Assembly: GCA_049520515.1 (NCBI GenBank)
Contig: JBEKPS010000006.1
Location: 248,001 to 312,000, forward strand
From: JAFAMS01 sp049520515
GTDB lineage: Bacteria > Vulcanimicrobiota > Vulcanimicrobiia > Vulcanimicrobiales > Vulcanimicrobiaceae
Direction of reading: 5' to 3'
Length of the DNA: 64,000 nt
Shown here in pieces: positions 18,623-26,543 of the stretch. Position 1 is the stretch's first letter. Each line of letters starts with the position of its first letter. The notes beneath the pieces were generated by a model. The model saw only the letters and a program-made list of their open reading frames with translations, ran no database searches and was not told where the DNA came from. The position numbers and the translations under genes were made by a program.

Positions 18623-19561
18623 CTAAACCCGCGTGGTTGCGCGTTCGCGGAAATAGTCGTACGTCATCCGCATGCCGTCGAGGAGTGCAACGTGCGGCTC
18701 CCACTCGAGCTCGCGCTTAGCTAGCGCATATGAGAACTGCGCATCGCGAACATCACCCTGACGCTTTTCAGCGCGTTCGATCGGCGGGCGAAAACCTGAG
18801 ATCTCGGCAAGCGTTTCGTAGATCTGGTTAACGCTGGTGCGTTTGCCGGTGGCGATCGAGTAGCAGCCGCCCGAGCCGCGCTCGAGCGCGAGCACGTTGC
18901 AGCGCGCGACGTCACCGACATAGACGTAATCGCGGGTTTGTTCGCCGTCAGAATCGATCCGCACGCCGGTCTTAGCCAGAAACCTTGCGGCAAAGATCGC
19001 GATTACGCCCGCTTCGCCGTTCGGATCCTGGCGCGGACCATACACGTTCGCGTAACGCAACGAGGTGAAATCCAGACCGCGCTCGCTTCGGTAAAAGCGC
19101 AGGTAGTGCTCACCGACCATCTTAGTGATTCCGTAGGGAGATTCCGGACGCAGCGGCGTCGATTCATCCATTGGAAGCTTCTCTGGAGTCCCATAGATCG
19201 CGCCGCTCGATGCGTAAATGACTTTGCGCGCTCCCGCACGGACCGACGCCTCAAGAACGTTGAGCAATCCGATGACGTTGACGTTCGCATCGTACTTCGG
19301 ATCGCGCGAGCCGATTGCAACCGAGTGCTGCGCAGCGTGATGACAGACGATCTCGGGCTTGAATTCGAGAAAGACGCGCTGTATTTCATCGTCGCGGATA
19401 TCGAGATGGACGAAGCCGACACGCGCGGGAATATTCTCGCGACGGCCACCACCGTGCGACCACAAGCTGTCGACCACGACGACTTCGTGTCCGAGCTCGA
19501 GATAGCGGTCGACGATATGCGAGCCGATGAACCCGGCACCGCCGGTGACGATGATGCGCAC
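18623..19561 (-). CDS. NAD-dependent epimerase/dehydratase (UDP-glucose 4-epimerase-like)
   Basis: 312 residues, the normal size of extended short-chain dehydrogenase epimerases. The Rossmann motif is VTGGAGFIGSHIVDRY at residues 5-20. The catalytic Ser/Tyr/Lys are visible in YASSGAIYGTP and SPYGITKMVGE (YxxxK). LRYANVYGPRQDPNGEAGV and RDYVYVGDVARC are typical substrate-side segments. It probably interconverts UDP-hexoses, or makes a deoxysugar precursor for cell-surface glycans. The exact sugar is not readable. It diverges from comEC, and the FUSC gene follows directly. The start ATG is supported by the motif lying four residues in. Confidence 0.88.
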   Translation of the reverse strand: MRIIVTGGAGFIGSHIVDRYLELGHEVVVVDSLWSHGGGRRENIPARVGFVHLDIRDDEIQRVFLEFKPEIVCHHAAQHSVAIGSRDPKYDANVNVIGLLNVLEASVRAGARKVIYASSGAIYGTPEKLPMDESTPLRPESPYGITKMVGEHYLRFYRSERGLDFTSLRYANVYGPRQDPNGEAGVIAIFAARFLAKTGVRIDSDGEQTRDYVYVGDVARCNVLALERGSGGCYSIATGKRTSVNQIYETLAEISGFRPPIERAEKRQGDVRDAQFSYALAKRELEWEPHVALLDGMRMTYDYFRERATTRV

Positions 19562-19622
19562 CGCCGCGCTTTCCGCCGCCGTCGCCCCCTTTCCTCGGCT
19601 GCATGCGTCGCGAACGAGCCTC

Positions 19623-20999
19623 GTGCGCGCACCGCTCGTGCTTCCGGCACTCCTCGTCCTCGATGCGATCGTCGTTGCACGTGATTATCCACTAAAGGAT
19701 GCATTCGTGCTCGCGGTGCTCGCCGCGGTCGCGTTGCTGTGCAAGTCACGCGCGCACGTCGTGGCAGCGTGCGCGATCGTATTCGGGCTTGCGCTCGGTT
19801 TCTATCGTCAGGCACCCCCTCAGCTCGAGCGCGAAATCGAACACGTGCGCGTCGGCGGAGTCGTCGTTTCCGACATCGTCGCGCAAGCGTGGGGTGATTC
19901 ATTTGAAATGCGCGGCCCGGGCGGTTTACGTTACGCGCTCAGCGTTCACGAGCGCGTTGCCGTCGGCGAGCACGTCGTAGCCGTTGGGCGTTTGGAGCCG
20001 TTCGAATCATCGTGGCGCGATCTTGCGCGCGAACGCGGCCTCTCGGCGCGACTCGTTGATGCCCACATTGTTGAGCGCGCCGCGCCGCGCTACGAGATCG
20101 AAGCGCTGCCGGCACGGATCCGCGCGAGCGCCGGAAATGCACTGCATCGTTTCCTCGCGGAACCCGACGCGACGGTCTTGGCCGGAATGTTGTACGGCGC
20201 TCGAGGTTCGCTACCGCCCGAGCTACGTGCCGAATTTCAAGATACCGGTACCGTCCATGTGCTCGTCACGGCCGGCTTGCATTTGGGTGTCATCGCTGCG
20301 CTCGCTGCATTCGTGTTCGCGCGCCTCGGCTTCGGTCGTGTGCCAGCGTCGTTGAGTGCTATCCCCCTCGTGTGGATGTACGCGATCCTCAGCGGCGGTC
20401 ACGTCCCGTCCCTGCGCGCTGCGGTGATGGCAACCGTCGCACTCGCAGCGCGCGCGTGCGGTGAACGCGCGCTCTCGCTCAACACGCTGGCGCTTGCCGC
20501 TATTGCGGTAGCTGCGATATGGCCGGCCTGGGTTGGCGGAGCATCCTTCGCGCTTTCGTTCTCATGCGTATCCGCAATCGTGCTCTTTGCCGAACCCATC
20601 GCCTCTTGGCTCGAGCGCGTACATGTGCCCGGACTATTTCGTGAACCGCTTGCGCTCACGTTTGCAACACAGCTCGGTGTATGGCCGCTGACGGCATCCA
20701 CGTTTCTCGTCATCGCACCCTACGCGCCGCTCGCCAATCTGTTCGTCGTGCCGGTCGTCGGGATTGCGATGCTCGGCGGCATCGCTCTCGTAGCGACAAC
20801 ACCGTTTCCCACTCTCGCGAACCTCGTGGCTCGCATCGAGAGTTGGCCGCTCGCGTGGATCGAAGGCGTCGTTCACCTTACTGCGCACTTGCCGTTCGCG
20901 CACCTGATCGCAACGCCGCCGCCGGACTGGACGCTCGCCGTTTACGATTGCGCGATGATCGTGGTTGCCGTGCTGGTGCGCGCTAGCGCGTCACGATGA
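19623..20999 (+). CDS. comEC: ComEC/Rec2 membrane-channel domain protein (no C-terminal nuclease domain)
   Basis: About 458 residues. It has N-terminal hydrophobic helices, then a soluble beta-rich OB-fold-like part (VRVGGVVVSDIVAQAWGDSF), then the ComEC competence domain: GMLYGARGSLPPELRAEFQDTGTVHVLVTAGLHLG, seven or so membrane helices, and the pattern SGGHVPSLRAAVMA. ComEC forms the inner-membrane channel for single-stranded DNA in transformation. Full-length ComEC ends in a metallo-beta-lactamase domain of about 250 residues; here the gene stops right after the membrane part. I prefer GTG 19623 because it starts at a typical ComEC N-terminus and leaves a gap to the divergent epimerase. 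ATG 19551 and 19527 are longer alternatives. The 3' end overlaps the convergent DUF4126 gene by 17 bases. Confidence 0.85.
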   Translation: MRAPLVLPALLVLDAIVVARDYPLKDAFVLAVLAAVALLCKSRAHVVAACAIVFGLALGFYRQAPPQLEREIEHVRVGGVVVSDIVAQAWGDSFEMRGPGGLRYALSVHERVAVGEHVVAVGRLEPFESSWRDLARERGLSARLVDAHIVERAAPRYEIEALPARIRASAGNALHRFLAEPDATVLAGMLYGARGSLPPELRAEFQDTGTVHVLVTAGLHLGVIAALAAFVFARLGFGRVPASLSAIPLVWMYAILSGGHVPSLRAAVMATVALAARACGERALSLNTLALAAIAVAAIWPAWVGGASFALSFSCVSAIVLFAEPIASWLERVHVPGLFREPLALTFATQLGVWPLTASTFLVIAPYAPLANLFVVPVVGIAMLGGIALVATTPFPTLANLVARIESWPLAWIEGVVHLTAHLPFAHLIATPPPDWTLAVYDCAMIVVAVLVRASASR

Positions 21000-21390
21000 G
21001 GAATGCGAGCCCGATCGCGACAACGTCTTCGAGCAGCGCGGCCGGCAGCGCGCCGATTGCGGCGATCGCTGCCGCTCGTGCGGCGCGCCCACCGAATGCT
21101 CCGATCAGCGCGCCGATGATACCGGCAATCGCTCCGAGCGTAGCATTCCCATCGTGCATGCCGGCAATGAACCAGCCCGCAATGGCGCCGCTTACGGAAC
21201 GGACGATTAGGCTGGGTGGCGCCGTGCGCGACGGAATCCACGGCATCGCGTCGGCGACATATTCACCGATCGCGCAAACGCCGAGTACGTATCCCCACAC
21301 GCCGCCGCGTTCCAAAAAGATCGCTGCGAGCGACGTAAACGTGCGGAGCCCGGAAACGAACCCGATCGCAAGTGCCAAAAAGAGGGCCAC
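20983..21390 (-). CDS. DUF4126-like small membrane protein
   Basis: 135 residues with four hydrophobic segments rich in Gly and Ala. The opening LALAIGFVSGLRTFTSLAAI and the later GALIGAFGGRAARAA recall DUF4126 membrane proteins, whose role is unknown. The protein is inner-membrane with no visible catalytic motif. It ends inside the last codons of comEC on the opposite strand (17-base overlap) and begins 24 bases after the stop of the DUF5916 gene on the same strand, so it may be transcribed with that gene. Confidence 0.65.
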   Translation of the reverse strand: MALFLALAIGFVSGLRTFTSLAAIFLERGGVWGYVLGVCAIGEYVADAMPWIPSRTAPPSLIVRSVSGAIAGWFIAGMHDGNATLGAIAGIIGALIGAFGGRAARAAAIAAIGALPAALLEDVVAIGLAFLIVTR

Positions 21391-21414
21391 TAACGTAGCC
21401 TTCAGACCGGCGCA

Positions 21415-23562
21415 TTATGTTCCTTTCTGACCGCCCGCATAGAAAATGACCTTGAAAATTGCTTGCGGTACGGTGACGAGCGTATTCGGATCGCCGTATG
21501 CGAGATAGAATTCTGCGTTCTTCAGCCGGAGATGATAGGCGATTGAAACGTTCGAGCACCGCCCCATGCAATTGCCGCCGCCATTCGGTTGCGGCGGATT
21601 GCCGATCACGTCGCGCAAGCCTATTCCGAAGGACGAATTCGCGCTGATTTGATACGAATACGCAAGGCTGTCAAACCATTGGACGTTGCCGGACGTGCCG
21701 CGCGGCATCCATTGCGCCGTATTGTCAACCGTCGCAGTGAACGATCCCTTATCGCCGACGCGGATCGTCGAGGTTCGCGTCCACGTATCGAGCCGTCCGA
21801 GGCCGTAGTGTCCCGTGATGTACGCGACCGTGGTCGGCGTAGCCGACGCGCCGTGCGCCGGGAAATTTCCCATGTTGTTTTGCAAGCCGCTGTGATACGT
21901 GAGCTGAAAACCACCGCCTTGCGAGATCGGTGTCAGCGTCGGGCCAAAACGCCAGTAATCGGACCCGGAATAAAGCTGAAGATCCCATGCGCTTTTGGTG
22001 AGCACATCGAAAATGAGCTGGTTGTCGGTTTGTGCAAAGCCGAATTGCGGCCCTTGATACCGATCGATAACGCCGCTGATGCCCATCGATTGCAGTGCGT
22101 CGTTTGGCGCGAACGTCCACACTTTTGCGCTGTAAAACGCCCATCCGGCGATACCGGGGTGTGAACTGAAGCCGTCGACCGGAGCGAACTCATCGCCAAT
22201 CTTTCGCACGGAACCAAAGAGCGCAAAGTCCTGATTGATCCAGCCGCCGCCGGCGTCGATTGCGGTCGCGCGACTTGGAGAAGAGACGAGTGTCCCGTTG
22301 TCGGTCGAATAGTTCACGTAACCGCTGAGATACTTGAGGCTTTGATAATTGATCCCGATCTCGTTCGCGTCGTCGATCACGCCCGGAACGTCGGCAGTGA
22401 CATGCTCGAACGAGCCCTGCCAACGCGTGTCCGGCGAAGTGTAGTCGAGCGCCGTCGCTGCGTCGGTGCGGCCGTCGCCGATCGCATCGAAAGCGGCCAA
22501 TCCGAAGCTCCCCTGTTTGCCTTCGAATGCATAGCCTTGCGCCGGCGTCGGAATACCGGGAGTGTACAAGATCGTGCGGTAGCCGCCGCAGACGTCACAG
22601 TTGAACTGTCCGTAATACTGCGCGGCCTGGGTGAAGAACGGCCGAACTTCATTGTAGACGCGTTGGTAAACGCTCGGTGAAATCGTCTGCTGATCGAGCT
22701 CGACGTTCGAGTAATCCGGGTGCCAGGTTGCAAAGAATGCTGCCGTCGATGATATCGGAAGCGACGCGTCGGCGCCGACACGCGATGTCGAACCGCCCGC
22801 GCGCGGAGCGGCGTCGGCCGCCAGTGCATAGGGTGCGAAGCGTGGCTTCGGACGCGCAGCTTCAACGGAGACAACCGGGATTGTTATCGTGCCAGCGCGT
22901 GAAGCATCGTCCGCATTCGTCTGCTGTGCGTCGTACGACCATACGTACTCTGCGCCCGTCGAGCGCACGTAACGAATGAATTGCGCGCGCCACGCCCCGG
23001 CGTGTAAACCGTGAATGACGCTCATCGGAATTGCCATCGTCACCGTGTAGCCACCGTCGTGCGTCGTGCCGCGCGACTCCCAGTGCGGTGCGAACGCCGT
23101 GTTCTCGTTCGAGGCCTCGTTGTGCGAGCCACCCGGGTTCGCTTCAAATTGATATTGGAAACCTGCGGGTCCGGTCGGCCACAAATCGACCCAGACCGCG
23201 TCGTCGTTGCTCCACGATAAGGTACCGTTGTTGCCGCTACTCCCGCCGGTGATGAGGTCGTCGCTGCGCTGTGAGATGACGATTGGTCCACTTTGCTTTG
23301 CATCAAAGCGTACGTAGAGAACCTTTCCGTCTGTCGTGACGCGTACCGTCGTGCCGTCTGTCGCCGGGCGCACGTGCACGACGTCCCACGTGAGAGAAAG
23401 CGCGGGAATTCCCGTCCAGGTCGACGTCGCAGCCGCCGGATCCAGCGACGGCGGATCGCCTTGCAACTTCGGGACGTCGGCCGCAAGGGGCGCAGCCGCC
23501 ACCCGGCCCGCAAGCAAAGCCGCGAACACGAGGGCCAGAAACGGTATCGGGAGGCGGGGCAT
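21415..23562 (-). CDS. DUF5916-type secreted protein with CBM9-like domain, putative outer-membrane protein
   Basis: 715 residues. It has a signal peptide (PFLALVFAALLAGRVAAAP), then a carbohydrate-binding-module-9-like domain (about 40-230; KVLYVRFDAKQ, DDAVWVDLWP, GYTVTMAIPMSVI). It then has a DUF5916-like beta-rich part introduced by HPDYSNVELDQQTISP, which matches the NPDFSQVEADQ-type signature of that family. Many aromatic alternating strands in the second half suit an outer-membrane beta-barrel (inference). The role of the family is unknown; polymer or sugar binding at the surface is possible. A strong AGGAG site precedes ATG 23562. The gene diverges from a BlaI-type repressor across a perfect inverted repeat and is probably under its control. 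Confidence 0.75.
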   Translation of the reverse strand: MPRLPIPFLALVFAALLAGRVAAAPLAADVPKLQGDPPSLDPAAATSTWTGIPALSLTWDVVHVRPATDGTTVRVTTDGKVLYVRFDAKQSGPIVISQRSDDLITGGSSGNNGTLSWSNDDAVWVDLWPTGPAGFQYQFEANPGGSHNEASNENTAFAPHWESRGTTHDGGYTVTMAIPMSVIHGLHAGAWRAQFIRYVRSTGAEYVWSYDAQQTNADDASRAGTITIPVVSVEAARPKPRFAPYALAADAAPRAGGSTSRVGADASLPISSTAAFFATWHPDYSNVELDQQTISPSVYQRVYNEVRPFFTQAAQYYGQFNCDVCGGYRTILYTPGIPTPAQGYAFEGKQGSFGLAAFDAIGDGRTDAATALDYTSPDTRWQGSFEHVTADVPGVIDDANEIGINYQSLKYLSGYVNYSTDNGTLVSSPSRATAIDAGGGWINQDFALFGSVRKIGDEFAPVDGFSSHPGIAGWAFYSAKVWTFAPNDALQSMGISGVIDRYQGPQFGFAQTDNQLIFDVLTKSAWDLQLYSGSDYWRFGPTLTPISQGGGFQLTYHSGLQNNMGNFPAHGASATPTTVAYITGHYGLGRLDTWTRTSTIRVGDKGSFTATVDNTAQWMPRGTSGNVQWFDSLAYSYQISANSSFGIGLRDVIGNPPQPNGGGNCMGRCSNVSIAYHLRLKNAEFYLAYGDPNTLVTVPQAIFKVIFYAGGQKGT

Positions 23563-23570
23563 GCAGGTAT

Positions 23571-23588
23571 CTCCTAATTCTTTAGGAG
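23571..23588 (-). promoter_or_regulatory. Hairpin covering the ribosome binding site of the DUF5916 gene
   Basis: Perfect 7-base arms (CTCCTAA and TTAGGAG) around a 4-base loop. On the minus strand the downstream arm contains the AGGAG ribosome binding site of the gene starting at 23562. In RNA the site could pair with its own complement and lower translation. If the promoter I propose is right, the transcript would begin close to the upstream arm, so the hairpin may form only in longer transcripts. Confidence 0.4.
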
Positions 23589-23589
23589 A

Positions 23590-23659
23590 AGGCTACACCG
23601 CCGCAGTTCCGATGTCAACTAATATTTTAGTTGACACATACTCGCCCGGCTGCTAAGGT
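23590..23659. promoter_or_regulatory. Two divergent promoters (DUF5916 gene and blaI-type gene)
   Basis: Each arm of the inverted repeat ends outward in TTGACA. Rightward, TTGACA at 23631-23636 is 17 bases from TAAGGT at 23654-23659. Leftward, TTGACA at 23618-23613 (minus strand) is 17 bases from TAGCCT at 23595-23590. Both have ideal spacing, although the -10 boxes are weak matches. A repressor on the palindrome would cover both -35 boxes. The rightward start would fall almost at the blaI ATG, giving a nearly leaderless message. Confidence 0.5.
23613..23636. promoter_or_regulatory. Perfect inverted repeat, candidate BlaI/MecI-type operator
   Basis: Arms TGTCAACTAA and TTAGTTGACA are exact reverse complements around the 4-base centre TATT. 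It sits in the gap between the DUF5916 gene and the BlaI-type repressor gene. BlaI/MecI/CopY repressors bind AT-rich dyads of this size in their own promoters, so this is the expected autoregulatory site. The same site would control the divergent gene. Confidence 0.75.
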
Positions 23660-23666
23660 GAGGTCC

Positions 23667-24050
23667 ATGCCTCGAAAGCAATCCCCCACGCTGACCGACG
23701 CGGAGCTTCGTGTGATGGAGGTGCTCTGGCGCCTCGGTACCGGGACGGTCTCTGAAATCTCTGAAGCGATGCCGCCGCCGGCGCTCGCCTACAATACCGT
23801 GCTGACGACCCTGCGGATTCTCGAGGTGAAGGGGCACGTCGGCCACGAGCAATCGGGGCGCGCCTACATCTATAAGCCGCTCACGGCCCGCGACGCCGCC
23901 GAACAGTCGGCGATCAAATCGGTCGTTTCGAAGTTTTTTGGAAACAATGCCGGCGCTCTTGCACTACGTGTGATCGAGAATGAGCGCCTATCTGAAGACG
24001 AGCTTCAGCGCTTGCGCTCGCTTATCGAACGGTACGACGAGGAATCGTAA
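23667..24050 (+). CDS. blaI: BlaI/MecI/CopY family transcriptional repressor
   Basis: 127 residues. The winged helix is clear: LTDAELRVMEVLWRLGTGTV, SEISEAMPPPALAYNTVLTT, LRILEVKGHVGHEQSGRAYI, followed by YKPLTARDAAEQSAIKSVV and a C-terminal dimerisation helix region. In the family, repressors of this type are cleaved or released when a partner M56 protease senses a signal. The partner is the next gene, whose ATG overlaps this stop (TAATG). The operator lies 31 bases upstream. I use ATG 23667 with GGTGAGG just upstream; the TTG at 23631 lies inside the operator and is unlikely. The gene name is by family only; no beta-lactamase is encoded nearby. Confidence 0.9.
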   Translation: MPRKQSPTLTDAELRVMEVLWRLGTGTVSEISEAMPPPALAYNTVLTTLRILEVKGHVGHEQSGRAYIYKPLTARDAAEQSAIKSVVSKFFGNNAGALALRVIENERLSEDELQRLRSLIERYDEES

Positions 24051-26101
24051 TGGCTAATCTATTGCTGAACGATATCGCACGCATCGCCCTGGCTGTTCTT
24101 GTGAACAGTCTCTGGCAAGGCGCGTTGATCGCGCTCGTTGCGTGGGCCGTCCTTCGGATTTTCTCGCGCGCGAATGCCGCAACGCGCTACGCGATTTGGG
24201 CGCTCGCGCTGACCGCGATGATCGTCATTCCGATTTTTACGAGCTTACCGCACATCAGCGTCGAGGCTACGCCGCGCCATACGGTTTGGATGCCGCCGGC
24301 ATTAACGTTGTCGCAGACGCAGGTGTCATTGCCGGCGCAAGCGCCAGCTTCGCGCAGCACGTCATTCCCGCTGAACATCTCCGTCCCGCAAGTCAAAATT
24401 CCGAGCGCTTTTGCGCTAGCCGTCTTCGCCGTCTGGGGAATAGCTGCGCTCGTCGTGCTGGGCCGCTTGATCCTTGCGATCGTATCGCTTGAGAAGCTCA
24501 AGCGCGACTCGCTGCCGCTCGACATTGCTTATCGCGATCAGATGCCGGAATGGACCGCGGCGATCAAAGGCTTCCGCGACGTGCGCATTTGCGTCTCGGA
24601 CGCCATCGAGGTACCCGTCGCGATCGGTCTCTTCGATGCGATGATTTTGCTGCCGCGCCAGTTGGTGGCTTCGCTCGATCCCGAAGAGATCGATCAGATC
24701 GCGCTCCATGAGCTTGGACACTTACGCCGCAACGACGACTGGACGAATGCGCTCCAGCGGATTGCGTGCAGCCTCATGTTTTTCAACCCGGCCACGTGGT
24801 TCGTCTCGCGCCAGCTCGATCTCGAGCGCGAGGTCGCCTGTGACGACTACGTCCTCCGAACGACCGGAGCGGCACGCTCCTACGCGTTCTGCCTCACGCG
24901 TATCGCCGAGGTCACTTCGTGGCCGCAGCGCGGCGTTGCCGCTCCGGGCGTTTTCATCACCCGCCGCAACATCTCGATCCGCATCGAGCGTCTGCTGCGT
25001 TCCGGCCGCACCATCGGTTCGTCGATTGCGCCCGAGATCGCAGCTACCGTCGCCGTCGCCCTGGTACTGATCTCCGTGTTGCTGCGCACGATGACGCCGA
25101 GCGTCGCCTATACGCTTCCCGCTAAAGACAAAGACGAGATCGCGAACCCCGTCATCGTGAAGGTCATCGATCAACCGCCTTCCGCGCACGAAAGCGCCAC
25201 GCATCTGCGAGCGGTCAAGCTCGAAGCTCCTGCAATTCCGCAAATGCCGAAAGCTGCGCCGCTACCCCACACGCAAAAAGTCGCAGCCCTTCCATACTTG
25301 CCAAATGTGAAAAAAATCGAGCAAGATGCGGATCAAGCCGCCACGGACGCCGAGAGGCACGGCGCGGATATCGGCACGATGATCGGCACGAGCGTCGCGT
25401 CGGCTGTCACGCGGGCGGTCGCCGGTAACTTCGACGAGGTTTGCACCGGTTGCGACTACAGCGACAGTGACATGCGCGGTCATGATTTCGCGCACAAGAG
25501 CCTCAATGGAGCGAATTTCCAAAGTACGAATCTCCGCGGCGCCGTCTTCGACCACGCACAATTGACCGGGGCCGACTTTGAAGACGCCGACCTGCGCGAC
25601 GTATCGTTTGCGCATGCCAATTTAACCGGATGTAATCTGGAAGGCGCTCGCCTCGCCGGCGCGCACTTCGAGAACGCGCAATTAACCGGCTGCAACGTCA
25701 ATGCGCGCGATCTTTCGCCGCAACAGGCACGCGAGTTCTTCGTCTCGTGCACGGGCTGCAATTTCGACGGCGCTGACTTGCGCGGGATGGATCTGCGCAA
25801 CCTCCACATCAAAGGCGCGAACCTCGACGGCGCCGATCTGCGCGGAGCGGACCTTTCGGGTTCGACCTTCATGGGCGTCAACTTCGACGGCGTGCGGCTG
25901 GACGGCGCCAAGCTCGACGGCGCAAAATTCTACGGCTGCAATTTCGACAATGTCGATTTCAAGAGCGTCGACGTCTCGAAAGCGACCTTCTTCGGGTCGT
26001 CGAGACACAACGTTCGAGAGCATAGCTTCTTGCAGAACCCGCTCGGACACGGCCGGGCGCATGTCGCGCACTGCGACGCAGACGATTACGCACCGGCGTA
26101 A
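24050..26101 (+). CDS. M56 (BlaR1-like) membrane metallopeptidase fused to pentapeptide repeats
   Basis: 683 residues. Membrane helices lie near 14-38, 46-66 and 118-150. The zinc site HELGH is at 220-224, with the downstream Glu in LEREVACDDYVL, the gluzincin layout of BlaR1/MecR1. A fourth helix lies near 323-345, then a Pro/Lys-rich linker. From about 464 to 650 there are pentapeptide repeats (A(D/N)LxG type: ANFQSTNLRGAVF, GADLRGADLSGSTF). BlaR1 proteins carry a penicillin-binding sensor after the last helix; here the repeats replace it. Several repeats carry Cys in the same context (TGCN, YGCN). It probably cleaves, or triggers loss of, the BlaI-type repressor encoded just upstream. The signal is unknown. 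Confidence 0.85.
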   Translation: MANLLLNDIARIALAVLVNSLWQGALIALVAWAVLRIFSRANAATRYAIWALALTAMIVIPIFTSLPHISVEATPRHTVWMPPALTLSQTQVSLPAQAPASRSTSFPLNISVPQVKIPSAFALAVFAVWGIAALVVLGRLILAIVSLEKLKRDSLPLDIAYRDQMPEWTAAIKGFRDVRICVSDAIEVPVAIGLFDAMILLPRQLVASLDPEEIDQIALHELGHLRRNDDWTNALQRIACSLMFFNPATWFVSRQLDLEREVACDDYVLRTTGAARSYAFCLTRIAEVTSWPQRGVAAPGVFITRRNISIRIERLLRSGRTIGSSIAPEIAATVAVALVLISVLLRTMTPSVAYTLPAKDKDEIANPVIVKVIDQPPSAHESATHLRAVKLEAPAIPQMPKAAPLPHTQKVAALPYLPNVKKIEQDADQAATDAERHGADIGTMIGTSVASAVTRAVAGNFDEVCTGCDYSDSDMRGHDFAHKSLNGANFQSTNLRGAVFDHAQLTGADFEDADLRDVSFAHANLTGCNLEGARLAGAHFENAQLTGCNVNARDLSPQQAREFFVSCTGCNFDGADLRGMDLRNLHIKGANLDGADLRGADLSGSTFMGVNFDGVRLDGAKLDGAKFYGCNFDNVDFKSVDVSKATFFGSSRHNVREHSFLQNPLGHGRAHVAHCDADDYAPA

Positions 26102-26144
26102 GCCCTGACGGGGATTGCGCTTATCGCCGCGTGAAGGCGGCGGG

Positions 26145-26540
26145 ATGACGATGCTCGAGACGGTCAGAGCCCGCAAACTTCCCTTTGTCGAGGTGCTCGG
26201 GATAGAGTTCCTAAGTGCAGATCCAGAAAAGCTTGTTGCGAAAATGGTAGTGCGTCCCGAATTTATAGGAGCGAATGACCGCATTCACGGCGGCGTGCTC
26301 ATGGCGTTTGCCGATACCATCGGCGGATTTGCGACCTTCATGAATCTGCCCGAAGGCTCGAACGGCACGACGACGATGGAAAGCAAAACCAACTTCATCA
26401 GGCCTACAAAGGCCGGCGCGACACTGATCGCGACCGCAACGTCCTTGCACAAGGGCCGCCGAACGCAAGTGTGGACGACGCGCATCGAGGACGACGGCAA
26501 GCTCGTCGCCGTCGTCACTCAAACGCAGATTATTCTCTAG
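26145..26540 (+). CDS. PaaI-type hotdog thioesterase
   Basis: 131 residues, the usual hotdog length. The core is clear: GIEFLSADPEKLVAKMVV, then the active-site loop NDRIHGGVLMAFADTIGGFA with the HGG motif, TMESKTNFIRPTKAGATLIA and TQTQIIL at the end. Such enzymes hydrolyse acyl- or aryl-CoA thioesters as cytoplasmic oligomers. Substrates could include phenylacetyl-CoA-like or medium acyl-CoA molecules (inference). ATG 26145 has GAAGG about eight bases upstream. It converges on msrA with only three bases between stops. Confidence 0.85.
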   Translation: MTMLETVRARKLPFVEVLGIEFLSADPEKLVAKMVVRPEFIGANDRIHGGVLMAFADTIGGFATFMNLPEGSNGTTTMESKTNFIRPTKAGATLIATATSLHKGRRTQVWTTRIEDDGKLVAVVTQTQIIL

Positions 26541-26543
26541 GAG

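Noticed and set aside
24050..26101. Classical beta-lactam sensor BlaR1
   Set aside because: The penicillin-binding sensor domain with SxxK, SxN and KTG is missing; the C-terminus is pentapeptide repeats.
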